Source: Aptenodytes patagonicus
Taxonomy: Eukaryota > Chordata > Aves > Sphenisciformes > Spheniscidae
Direction of reading: 5' to 3'
Assembly: GCF_965638725.1 (NCBI RefSeq)
Contig: NC_134953.1
Span: 37,624,854 to 37,688,853, forward strand
Length of the DNA stretch: 64,000 nucleotides
Shown here: positions 39,085 to 51,084 of the stretch, in pieces
Layout: every line of letters begins with the position of its first letter
Numbering within the stretch: position 1 is the stretch's first letter
The notes under the pieces: generated by a model
Seen by the model: only the letters and a program-made list of their open reading frames with translations
What the model was told of the DNA's origin: nothing
Database searches by the model: none
Position numbers and translations under genes: made by a program

Positions 39085-40010
39085 GGATAGTAGCACTGTG
39101 TCGGACCAAAGGTCCACCAGCTTAAAACTTTACCCGACAGTAGCCAGTAGCACATACACAGGGAAGAAGGCTCGAGTGGCGTACAGGGCTATTTCCTCAG
39201 GACACTCTGCCAGCATCAAGTAATGTGTAGCTAAAATAGTACTTTTGTGTTAAGTAGCTTTTGATTAAACTTTCTTCCATTAATTTTGCTTTTAAAAAAA
39301 TTTAACCTGTGAAGTTTTTTGCATCTACAATGTGCTGTAGCAGTGAGTTCCATGGTTTGACAACACATTGCATGAAAAAGTAGCTGTGTTCTGTTCTGAT
39401 GAATCTCTGATAAATTGACTTGATATCCTCTACTTCTGAGAAACAGCGAGTGATCACTCCCTGATAATGCTTTCCATGCTGCTCTTGTTTTTATAATATA
39501 TTGGTTGGCACTTCACCCAGATTGCCTTCTTTCCACAGGATGAAAGTAATTTAGCTGCTCCTTTTACTTTTGGCCACCCTTAATGTCTTTCTCTGTGCCT
39601 TTTTAGGTTCCACTATGTGCCTTTTTAAGCAGACCAGAACTGCATGTTATATTCAAGATGTAAGCAAATGATAGATCTGGACTAAATAACAATGGTGTAC
39701 CGATGTTTCCAGTTCTGTTCTCCCCTCCTTTTGTAATGGTTCCTAACACTCCACTTGAGCAACCCAGAACAGTTTCACAGAAGTATCTGTCACAGTACCC
39801 AGGATCTCTATTTTGAATGGTAGTAGCTAATTCAGAGGCCATGATTTCCATGTTTCCCCCCACGTGCTTCACTTTGCATTTTAGTGAAAGGATTTCATCC
39901 ACCATTTTGTTGCCCAGCCAGTCATTACTGTGAGCTCTTCTCCAAACATTTATACTCAGCTCTAGTTTTGGTAGGCTGAGTATCTTAGTGTTGCCAGGAA
40001 AGATTGGCAC
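39085..40010 (+). mobile_element. Decayed interspersed repeat, probably CR1-type LINE
   Basis: Begins near GTCGGACCAAAGGTCCACCA and contains, in order, GACAGTAGCCAGTAGCA, GAGTTCCATGGTTTGACAAC, TATTCAAGATGTAAGC, GGTTCCTAACACTCC, TTTCACAGAAGTATCTGTCA and CCACCATTTTGTTGCCCAG. I remember this ordered series from a very common amniote repeat. Assignment to CR1 LINEs is from memory and less sure than its being a repeat. It is diverged, with no intact coding sequence. Confidence 0.6.
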
Positions 40011-41689
40011 CTAGTGCTACTTCATTTCTAGGATATTTATTAGCGTTGAAGAAGACAGATCACAAGCATATATGTCTGTGGCTGTGAAAATGAACAATTT
40101 TTAATTCTTGTTTGTTTCCTAGCTTTTAGCAGAGTTTTTAATGGAGCAGTGATTGTACATGTTGGTGTTTGGGTGTTCGTATTACCCTGCTTATTCTAAC
40201 GAAATGTTAGCCTTCCTGCTTGTTTTTCCTCCAAGTTACTAATTTCTTGCTCTGCATTTTGTTCAAGCCCATAACTTCCAACTTATTACCATGTTCCCAA
40301 GAAACATACTCAGCTTATGTCATTAAGGCTTTGTCATTAAGTTCTAGTTCCTTCTACTTTTGCTGCGTGCAGCACTTGGAGAGCAATAGTTCTTTTACTT
40401 CTCAAATCATCTATTATTTTATCTTATAAAAATAGCTTGTTACCTCTTCTTTTAGCAGGGCAGGTCTTTGGAATGACAGAAGTCTTGATATCCAGCCCTC
40501 TAGAAAAGCAGTCTTTTCAGCAAACTGTCAGATTGAGGAGGAGGATGGAATGGTTACATCCACCAAAGAACTCACGTGCATTGCCAAAATTACCTGCCAG
40601 CTCATCAGGCAAATGTTCAAAATTCAGGTGTATGTGTTGCTGGTTTCACCTTGTTGCATCTGAAATGTGTCTGTGAGCTTGGCTAAGATTCCCAGATTGT
40701 ATTCCTTTTTCACTGCAAGGAAATAAAGGGGAGGAGGAAGGAGGATGGAGGTACAAATTGGTGATAGGGTATTTACCCACTGGCACTGAACTGCGACAGC
40801 ACTAACAATTAGCTGTTACAGATCTGTGCCACTGCTTCTCCTTTCCCATGTGTCAATTAAAATAGATAGCAAAACACTGGCATTTAAAGCATCTTTATAG
40901 AAAGGGATGTGGACAGTACTGCTTTCTTGTATGCAGTAGAAAAGCCTCTCTGCAGGCTTGCATTTGAATGGGTTGGTTCACGTTTGAAGTGCTTTCTACT
41001 ACAACAGCTAGAGACTTAATAATGAAGCTTTTTTAAAAAAGTACTGCTAGGGTATATTGTTTCATAGATCCCATTTCCAACATCTGTTTTCCAGTCTGAA
41101 GAGGCGTTAGAGTTGGTGGCCTGCTTTCCACTCTGACAAAAGGCTGTAGTGATAATGAGTTGTGTAAGAAGGCTGGACCGACTCTTCCTCGTTATAACAT
41201 TTTGCTCACCTGCTTCCCTCTGGGAAGCAGCAGCAAATATCATCAGTGGCTCTTAATGGATGAGATGGGGAGAGCAAGACTTCCCACCCACCCCCGCCTT
41301 CCTCTCCTCCTTGCGGGAGGGAGAGGGCAGCTCAGCAGCTCTTCCTCTCAACCTGCATCTCCCCAGGCGTCAGGGTGTGTTTGCTCCGCTCGTGGGACGG
41401 CCGGGCCCGGGTGGACGCCGGCGTTTGGGGGTCCTCCTGGGTGGCACGTGTAAGCAGACGGGGGTTTGGCCCCCTGGTGAAGCCCTTGCCTGTCACCGCT
41501 GACCAGACTTTCCCTCTTCCAGCCTAAAAAAAGGGATGATTTCAGAGGGTGTCGCCTCGGTGCTGGTCGGGAGGCATGCGGTGTCAAACTGCAGCCTCCG
41601 CAAGTAACGGAATAATTTGCCTTTTCTCTTATTATCGTCATTTTGTTTAGTTGTTGTTGTTGTTAAATAATCCCCGGCGTTACCGGCCT

Positions 41690-42960
41690 GGCACGCCGAC
41701 TGCGGCTCTCGGGGGGCAGCCGGGAAGGGACTGCCGCCACCCTCGCGGCTCTTTGCCCTCGCTTTCCCCGGGGCCGTGCCGGGCCAGCCCCGGCGCTGCC
41801 GCCGCCGCCGCCGGGTCGTCCCAAAGCGTGGGGAGGGGGGGGCGGCGAATCCCGCTCCAGCCGCGGGGATCCAGGGCGCGTTTTGCCGCCTGCCGGGAGG
41901 GCTCGGTGCGCCGAGCGCCCCGCCGAGCCGCCCCCTCCCCGCTCCCTCCCGGAGGGTCCGGCCAGGGGCGACGCGCGCCGCCGCCGCCGAGAGCACGTTT
42001 CGCGGCCCGGGGCTCCCTCTCCCGCGCCTGGGCTCGTCGCGCCATGGGAGCCGCCCGCCCGCGGGGGCCCGGGCCGTGAACCGCGCCTCGCCCCCCTCCA
42101 AGCGCGGACCGCCAAGCCATGCCAGCATCGCCCCTTCCTGTGAGCTGCGGGCTGGCCGTGCCGCAGCCCTGGTACGTGTGTGGGACGGGTCCCGGGGCTG
42201 CTGCGGGCGGGAGCGGGGGGGGGGGGAGGGGGCGACGGAGACCTCTGCTTCCGGACCCCCCTCCTTTTTTGTTTTTAACCCCCCCTTTCTTCCCCCCTTC
42301 CCCTCTCGCTTAGCAGCTTGGCTCGTTGCAAAGTTGAGCTAGGGTGGAGTGGGGAGGGGGAGGCAGGGGCAGCCCCGCGGCCGGGCTCGGAGCCCCGCGG
42401 GTCGGGCCGTTTCGAGGCGGGGAGGAAGGCAGGCGGGCAGGCTGGGGGTTATTCAAATGCAAAACGCAGTTTGTTGGCCGAAAGAGCGAAAAAGTCCGGT
42501 CTCCCTGGCTGTGCTGGAGCGTGTTTGCGCTGCAGCAGCCAGAGCCTGCCTGGAAAAACCCGCCAGGCGAGAGAAACTGCCTGCAGTCTCCGCGGAGGGC
42601 AGGGAACAATTAAAGGGACCCTGCCCGGCAGCTGGGGTCCCCGGCCAGCCAGAAAACCCCCGCAGCCACCCCCCCAGAAAAACAGGCGAGCGAGGGCCGT
42701 GCAGCAGCATCACCCTCTGGAGGTGCCGCTGGTGTGCGGGGCCGGGGGAAACATCCTCGGGGGCGGCTCCCCGCCTCTGCCGCCGGAGCAGCCGGGCGCG
42801 TCTGGATGGGCGCTGCGGGTCCCCAGCGCTCCCGCTGGGGCCGGCCCCATTGTCTGCAGCCCCGGGGAGGGCTCCTGGGGTTGGGGGGGCACGGCCAGCG
42901 GCGGGGCCGGGCCACGAGGAGCCGCTGCCTCCCCCTAGGCGGGCCCTGCCTGCCCCTTCC
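41690..42960 (+). promoter_or_regulatory. TET1: Large CpG island, presumed TET1 promoter and exon 1
   Basis: About 1.3 kb of very high CpG density, 8-9 kb upstream of the first TET1 coding exon and on the side expected for its non-coding exon 1. Possible 5' splice sites are CCCTG/GTACGT (GT at 42172) and TTCCT/GTGAGC (GT at 42140). Several open frames on both strands are compositional shadows. Neither the exact exon nor the start site can be set from sequence. Confidence 0.75.
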
Positions 42961-45900
42961 CTTCCCCCCCCGGGGTCTGCCTGCCTGCACTAAAGGAACC
43001 AGAGCCCGGCGGGGCTGCAGCCCCCGAGGTGCTCCTGGGTGCCGAGTGCCCATCGGCTGCTCTTGGAGCTGGGGGAGAAGAGGTGGTGGCCTTGTCACAA
43101 CTGGAGGTTTGGTGCTGGTGGGGATGGTCCCTGCTGGGCTCGTGATGGAGTTAGGGGAGAAGGATGCGTTTCGCCAAATGGAATGGGTAAGGAAAAAGGA
43201 CGAGGTGGCCTGCTGGGAGGCAGGACCAGTTAACCTTACAAAGGTATGGCTGCTAATGCCCAAGGAGCGAGCGGTGGAGCATGCTGGATTTGCAAAGAGA
43301 CCAGGCACAGCGGTAGTCAAAGGAGTCGCACCAATCATGTGCCTAGCCTGTCCTACACCCAGCCAGCCTATCCTGCACCCCAAAGGTATTTAAAGAGCGA
43401 CGTAGACCGCATCACTTGCATCTCGGCCTACATAGCAGCAGCCCAGCGTGGTGAGATGTGACTCCTTTAAGGAGGAGAGGGGAGCATGCAAGTAGGCATC
43501 TAGAGCGGGGCACCAGCGCACCAACGTCAGTGCAGACCCGCGTGTGGGGCAGTGAGAGTCGGCCCCTGTAAACAAGCTGGTCAGGGCAGATGCATCAGTG
43601 TGGATCTGTCCAAAGGGCTCTCTTTCTAGAAGCATTAATGCAGTAATGGCAAAACTGGGCAAAGATGCACTTGCAGCATTAGATGTTTAAACGTGACTGA
43701 GCAGACTTCTAGGGCAAAGGTGTGTCTCTAAAATTTAAAGCCAATGGAGAAACCTGTGAAAATAATAATTAAAAAAAATCTTCCAGATAGGAGCTCTCCC
43801 CAGCTGTGCTCAGTACTATTTTTAAGGTACTCTTGTGGAGAGGCAGAAGGCTATTCTGTGCAGTAATCACCTTGTTTTCATTAATGTCAGTCAACACAAA
43901 TTAGGAGTAGAGATTGAATCCAGAAAACATAGCATTTATTCTTGGTCTGGGCAAAATTGGGCAGGTGGCCTGGTCAACCCTGTTTGTAAAGGAAGAGAAG
44001 GCTGGTTTGTGCTTTTCAGAAGCAGTTTGTCCAGCAGCACAAGGGTGAGTGGTGGTTGCTCTCAGGATGAGGCTCAGTCCTTCTGCACGGGAGCGGTTGG
44101 TTGTGCTTGGAGGAGACAAGGGAGGGCTGGGTTGCACAAAGCAGGTATTCGGGGAAGGATTCAAGGTGAGACGTACCAAGGAACTTTCTGATATTTATGG
44201 TTTCTGTAAGACCCAAGTCTTCACTGTGTAATAATCCAAAATCCTGACTGATAGCATTTTATTACGGCTGGCGTGCTACCCGTGGTTGTTAAAGCTGGCC
44301 TAAGCATTTCCATCCTGCTTTCTGTTTTCAGTTACTTACATTTCAAAACACCTTTCAGGCTGAAATTTTCCAGGCTTAATCTTTGCCTGAAGGTTCTTCC
44401 CTCCACCTCCCCCTTCTTTTAATTGAGTTTGAGATAAGGTGATTCAGTTAGTGGTTTTTTTCTTTTTTTTTTTTTTTTAAGAAAAGGCAAGCCCCCTGAA
44501 GAATAGTCAAATATTATAAAAAAGAAATTCAGTGTTTAAAACAGCATAAATGCAGAATTAGAGGGGCATATGATTAGCTGAGGGGTTTTGTTTGGTTTGC
44601 TTGCTTTTTTTTTTATTCAAAAGTACCTGGAGTGTTCTGGTGGAAAGGGCTTTCATTTGGTGAACCCTTAGAAATTACTTGGTATCTTTTTAGTATTTCC
44701 CCTGTTAAGGACAGGGTTAGGCTACACTGAACAGAGGTTAAAGCAAGCCTGTGCTCCTGCCTCGGCAGGAGGGAGGATACTTGCACATGTGGTGTGAGTC
44801 TTCACAATGGCTTTTTGGTGCCAGTTGTTTGTTTGAGGCTTAATCTGGTTTTGTGGTTTAAGCATGTGTGGTTCCTTGCCACACTTTTTTTATCGTTCTA
44901 ATAGAGCTTTCCCTAAACCAGGAGGGCTTTTTTTTGTGATATTTTATTATCTGTTTCACTCACTGTGCAGGCTCCAAGGTGCATGCTGAAGTCATGACAT
45001 TGCAAAATGCTAAACATCAACATCTCTTGCTGAATTCATTGTGAGTGTGTATTTCGCAGCTGTCTTGAGCTCCCCATGCAGCGGAGGAAAGTAGGACGTG
45101 GTGGCAGTCCTGCCTTATCCAGACTTACCCTCCAAGCACAGAGGTGGTCTTCTGGGTCCAGCAAGGACAAAAGTTTAGGATGAAGGCCTTGGTGCTTGGT
45201 CTGTTCAACATCATCTGGTGTTACTGATGTCAGTGGGAAAAGGAGTATGCTTTGAGTGTGCGCCTTTGTCTGTGAGAAACTGAGGTGGCATCCTGCAGTG
45301 CCTGTCCCAGATTTGCAGTTATGTTACTGGAAAGTGTTGACCTAAGTCAAGGTTTAATATATGTGGATAAAATATGCCCTTGAGTGGCATAATCCTGGAA
45401 AGTAAAGCAGAAAACTTATACATAGTAAAATGGAAAACAGTATTCTTGAATGGTGTGTGAGATTATAGAAACACCACTTGAAACAGGACTGCAGGAGGAG
45501 AGGTCTGGGGGGCTGCAGGGTAGTGAGTGAGGGGGGACCTTGGGGGTGCCTCTGCAGAGGGAGTTTGGGGAAATCCCACTGCCTGCCCTGGGAAGGGGGA
45601 GAGGCTTCTTTACAAGACTGTGTATGAAATAACTAATGGTACTGAGAAGGCAGATGAGAAGTTTCATTTTTATTTCTTAACCAAAACCAAATGGGTACTC
45701 AAGGATTAAAGAAGGGGGGAAAGGGAAAATTAAAGCTAATTCTCTCCTCCTAACCCATTTCTCTTCTTTTCATATACAAAGTGTTGTACAGAGCAATCAG
45801 TAGATGCAGGGAATTAGGCAAGACTGAAAAGCAGGTTGACGTTGGTGCAGCTGGGAAGAATATGCAGGTGATATGACATAATCCTGAAAAGACTGAAAAA

Positions 45901-48900
45901 AGCTTTTGCACCTAACATGAGGGTCAGATTTTCTAATGTCTGTCTTCTCTGGTGTCTCTTGCATCTTCCTCTAGAGCATTTGCTGACAGAAGATGAGATG
46001 CTTTTCAATTCAAAGTTGCAGATCTGAGCTTGTGTGACAACTTCTAAGTCAAATTGTGGCCCTTATTGCTTGGGACCTGTGTATTATTAACTGGCTTTTT
46101 TGAAAGCTTCCAGGTCTTGTTTCCCCACTGGACCAATCTCAAGTGACTTTTAAAAAGATATCTAAACACTGAAACAAAATGTATTTAATTAGCGCATCTG
46201 ACTGTAGTAAAACCAGACTCAACTAGTCCTAGCTGTGTCATGTAATTTTTTTTCCCCATGCAGCTGTGTTTGTTCAGGGGTCACTTGCTCTCTTTGATGA
46301 TGCCATAAAAAAGCTGCCACCATTTTATGAGAACACATCTTTTAATCTCTTTTTTTTTCCTCCATCTTCCAACAAGAATCAAGTTATGGAACAGAATCTT
46401 GATGGACACTACCTCTAAAAGGAAAACTTGCTTTTTTTATATTTTTGTGTAAAGGGAAAGTAAATAAGAAAAGCAGGGTTTTTGGGGGGTTGTGTTGTCC
46501 GTGTCCCCCCCCCCCCCCCCCCCGGAGGCATTCCAGCAGTATGGGGTTAAATTCCCCAATTACTTTGTAGGCAAAATTCTCATTATAATTGTTTGGAATT
46601 TTGACCAAGATGGGACTAAAAGGTTTAGCCCTTGATTAGCTTTTTAGCAGTATTTGTTGAGGATTATACCAGTCAGTGGGATTGCTCCAGATTTATTACT
46701 GTGAATGAGCAAAACTTAAGCAACTGGCCTTAAAACCAGCTTTCAGCTTTGCACATGAATTAGTAGAGATAAGTCAACTCAAGTAACAAACAGCTTCGGG
46801 ATGCACTGTTATTACCTAGGGCAGTTCCCTGCAAACCCTCTTGTACCTATTACCCGTCTTACTTCATAGAGACGCCTGTCCTCTGCTCTCAGGGCGGGTA
46901 TGGTAGGTCCCACCTGATTCGGTTTTCGGAAGAAAGCATTGAAGTAGGTCTGTTTCTCTCCAGGATGATGGAAAACTGCCAAGTTATTATATTGCCCCAT
47001 GAGGTTTATGTCTGATAATCCTGCTAAGTCCACATAAATATTTTGGAAATATAATTAATTTCTTGCTATGAAATGTGACTGATGTGATACAGCCATTTGT
47101 TGTCCTTAAGAAGTGACATGAGGCAATTTGCAACTGCTGCAGGCATCAACAGTCATTACCAGTGCTTTAAATGGAAAAAGGAAGGTAAAATATTTCCTAG
47201 TGAAATACTGAAACTTGAATATTGAGCTTGTAGCTACCTAATATTTTGGTCCTAAATGTGGAAGAGTAAACAAAGAAATAACAATGTAATGTAGTTTTAT
47301 TAGACACTTTATTTAAAAAATGTTAGACAGTTTTTATCTAGCGGTTGAGGTTATTGTAGCGGACTAGTATTCATCAAGACTATGGGCTTTCTTTAAGGGA
47401 AGCAAAGATCTCTTGCTGACAGGCATTTCTCCCAAGAGCTTACAGTCACCTTGGGGGTCAGGTGCTCAGAGTCCCAGACAAATATAACTGAAGTCAAGTA
47501 TTAATTGAAGAAAAAAAAAAAATTAAAATTTTCCTTTAGGGATCTATTGCCCAGATCTCTTCTGAAAAGCCCAAATTCACTCCAGTGACAAAATTGAAAC
47601 AAAATGGATGAAACAGTTGCTGTTCTTGTGCCCCTGTATTGTCATCTCTGAGCAAGACAAATACTAGCAGCCTTTGCCATCTTCTTTAATGCAGTATTTA
47701 AATGCCAGTCAATTTCCTACAAATACCAGTATTCTTTGTTTACCAAGAAAAAGGGAAGTCTTCAACCACTTGATGTTCATAGCCTCTAATTTTGGCCCTG
47801 AAAAGAAGCAACACTTTGGCTTTGATACTTTTCTACGTTCTTTCCAGACAGGTATGTTTTTCTGTATTAAAAGAAAAAAAAAAAAAACAAAACAGGATGG
47901 TCTTGCTTCTTCAGTCCTGAAGCAACCATGTTGCACTTTCCAAATGCATGTAAAGACATATTATCATGTAATTATAATGATGATTTTTAAAAAATTACAG
48001 AATTGTTACAAATGAAGCTTCTAATCGATAATTTTGATGATCATGCTTCCCAAACTTCCACAACAGCAGTGGCAACTGCTTATGTAGAGAAGTAATATGA
48101 GCAAAGCATTATACACATTCAGTATCTTCAAAAATCCAGTCTGTTTCCACTCCAGATCTCCTGTTTTCTCTCGTCATTCTGCTTCTGTTTCAGGGCTGAT
48201 AAAGAGAAAAAACTTTTATCTCTTCAGTTCCCCTCCTGATTCACACATTCCCATGTTGCCTGGCCCTTCTTGTTGTTTGCTTACTTTCTTCCTTGCTCTC
48301 CTGGCTATAGTCTCTGAAAGTAGCTCGCATTTCCTCTCCTGCCACTGTTATGTAGCGGCGGCCACTAATGGCTACAGATAGGCTGTGTGCTGTTTGCTTC
48401 CAACTGGTTTTGCAGCCCTCCAGGCTATCCTTGGGAATGAGTAGTCCAGTCTCTGTCAAAACCACGAGAAACTGGGGAAACTTTTTGCAGGCTGCCAACA
48501 ACTATTTCATGGACCTGCTGATGTGATGCCGATGCCCTCTTTGACACTCAGTTCATGGAGTGAGTAGTAATGGCCATGTCCCCCTTCCCCCATGCGTTTC
48601 CAGAGAAAGGTAGGGGGAGGAAAGCACTCAGATTACCTTCATTTCAGCTTTGTATTTATTTTGCTATTTCAGTGTCTGACCCAACTTTATATTATAGAGT
48701 GCTTCTGCAGGAGCTGTTCAGGTCTCTTCTGTGGCCTTTGAAGCATTACCCGCAATTATAAACAACTACACGTGTCTATTTAGTCTCTCCAGGTTGGATG
48801 TTTTGCTGTGATGAAGCAGGGATGCTGTTAGCTTGTTTATTCTGTGTTTGCTGGACATTATTTTCTGATCTGATCTGACCTTACAAGTGTGTTTAGCCTT

Positions 48901-51082
48901 GTCTTGTACAGCAATGCTGGCTCTAAAATGGTATTTGAGTATGTGGAAAAACTTCTGTCTCGGTATAATGTTAATCTGATATGTAATATGAAGATATGAT
49001 ACAGAATAATCACAGCATGTTTAGGTAAGATACTTGGTTTAAGTGTTGTAGTACACAGGATCAGTTGGCTTGCTACTACTGAACAGACAAGAGCTAGGCT
49101 TCAAAATGCTTTAAATAAGCTGTTTGAAAGGAGTTTGGGGAGTTACTGTTAGCCTTGGTAGGTATTGTGGCCACTGGGCAGCCTGCTCAGGGCTGAGACA
49201 GTCAGAAACAAGCTCGCTGCCAGCGTGCTGGTTTGGGGAGCGCCAGGAGCTGGTGGTCCCGCACAGAGGCCGTGCGTGTTGGCTGTGCTAGACCATCCCC
49301 TTGGCGGGCTAATGAGCTTATCTTGATGCGGTGCAGCGCTGTTTGGTGTGGATGGTTGTAAGCTTTCTGCACCCCTTGTGCTGTAGATATGTCTTTGTGG
49401 TCTGGGGGTCTGTTCTGCTCGTGGAGCCTGCTCTTCACGTGCCTTGTGCCTTTTCATTTGCCCTACACCAGCCAGGTTTGGCTGGTGTAGTGTACCATTA
49501 AACATTCTGGGGTATTAAGTAGACTGGGCTGCACTAGCGTAGCTCTCCCCACCTTCAGCAGAGCTCAGACCAGGCTGTGGGTAAGTGCAGCCTCCGTAAG
49601 ATCACACTGCTGGCTTCAAGGTGGGGTTGAGGACATAGGAAGGAGTGGTGGTGTCAGGAGCCTGGTAGCTCTTCCCTTCTTCTGTTTTCTACTTCTTTAG
49701 AAGCCAGGATTCCCTTTTTTTTTTTTTTAACTTCCTTTAGAGGTCAGGATTTTAGACATCATCCCCATAGTTCTTGTTCTTCCTTTTCTTTCCCTCTTCC
49801 CCTCAGTGAGGTGCAGGTGGCCTGTAGGTGACTTGATTTGGGCTTAAGGAGTTCAAAGGAACCATGACAAAGGGAAGGCACCCTCCTGCCTGAGACTACA
49901 GAACCTCTTGCTCTGGCCTGCCTGCTCCCACTTCTAGGCTGCCCTTGTCTACCCATCTGATCTATTGAAACAGCTAAATAAATCTTTAAAAGCCTTCCAC
50001 AGGTGCTTAAAAGCACTGTGTGCTTAAAAACTATGTACTTATGAGAAATGCTTTACAATTAAAAAAACCCAACTCACCTTGAAGGAAATTCATTTGGAGC
50101 ATGAAGAATCTGTTGTATCTTCTGAGATGACTGAACTGTATTTGGGGAGTTGGGGGACTTCTTCATCGCAGTTGTGTTTGGGGACAAAAGCTTAGGACAA
50201 ATGTATGGTATTTTGTTGAAGGCAAATATGTTAGTAGTCATAATGATGAAGCAGAGACAACTGCCTGCATAATACATTAGATATAGCTAGACAGGACAGA
50301 ATCAAGGCTTGCAATGTAATACAGTGCGCCAGTAGGTTATCCTGGGAGATAACACTGCGAAAGGCAATTCTTCCCTGGTCCAGTTCCCCTGTGAGTAACA
50401 CCACAAGTTAGACATCTTCGGGGAGCTAGTTACTTTTCCCACTTTATCTGGAATTGTACCGTGGTGGGCAGTTGGTGGATGGTGAAAGAATGAGAGATGC
50501 CCTGGTGATGGTGTGTATGAGTGCACATGTGCAATAAACTCAGCTTTGTTCTTTTTTCCTGAATGTCCTTACTGTGATAGGTACACTGCTGAACATAAAG
50601 CTATGGATGTACACTTTACCTGTTCTTACTCAAGGGAAGGGGTGGTTAATGAACTGTTAATAAGATTGAGAAAATTCAAACTTCTTAGAACTGACATAAA
50701 ACAGTAAGTATGTCATGTTGCCTGGTCATTTGAGCTCTGTTTGCTTCTTCATTTGTGTTATAGGCATTTAGGCAAGCTTTCCATTTTGCAGTATACGAAT
50801 ATTTTCAAAGCTTTTGTGTTAATTGAGCATAACATCCAATACCAGCATTTCTAATTCTACCTGTGTATTTTTAAATATTAAAAAATGGTCAGTTTAATAT
50901 ATGTGCACCCTTCATTAATTAGAATTATATTAATGCTATTTTATGTCTTTTTCTGTTTCAGAGTTAACGCTGTATCACCACAGAGAGCAGCAATGGGAGT
51001 ATGCAGTTTTCTATTGAAAAGTTCTCTCAAGAGCTCATGATTTTTTTCCATCTCTCCTCTTAACATTTCTACTACTCCACAG
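42961..51082 (+). other. TET1 intron 1
   Basis: Mostly unique-looking intron sequence. It carries T16 (44463-44478) and C19 (46505-46523) homopolymers. I found no conserved coding exon. An acceptor at 50961-50962 just upstream of exon 2 could extend that exon or mark an extra 5' UTR exon. Confidence 0.7.
46505..46523. repeat. C19 homopolymer
   Basis: Nineteen consecutive C bases in TET1 intron 1, capable of i-motif or (on the other strand) quadruplex structure; its length may be an assembly artefact. Confidence 0.95.
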
Positions 51083-51084
51083 AC

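Larger units (their letters stand above)
34331..41689. other. Intergenic region between SLC25A16 and TET1
   Basis: About 7.4 kb between two divergent promoters with no coding exon I can support. It contains an inverted pair of repeats (37131-37252 and 38460-38580) and a decayed interspersed repeat at 39085-40010. The rest is AT-rich unique-looking sequence where enhancers could lie, but no motif cluster stands out by eye. Confidence 0.75.

Noticed and set aside
41493-43393. Many 150-260 codon frames in the TET1 island
   Set aside because: They overlap in nearly every frame on both strands, with Pro/Arg/Gly-rich products and no conserved motif.
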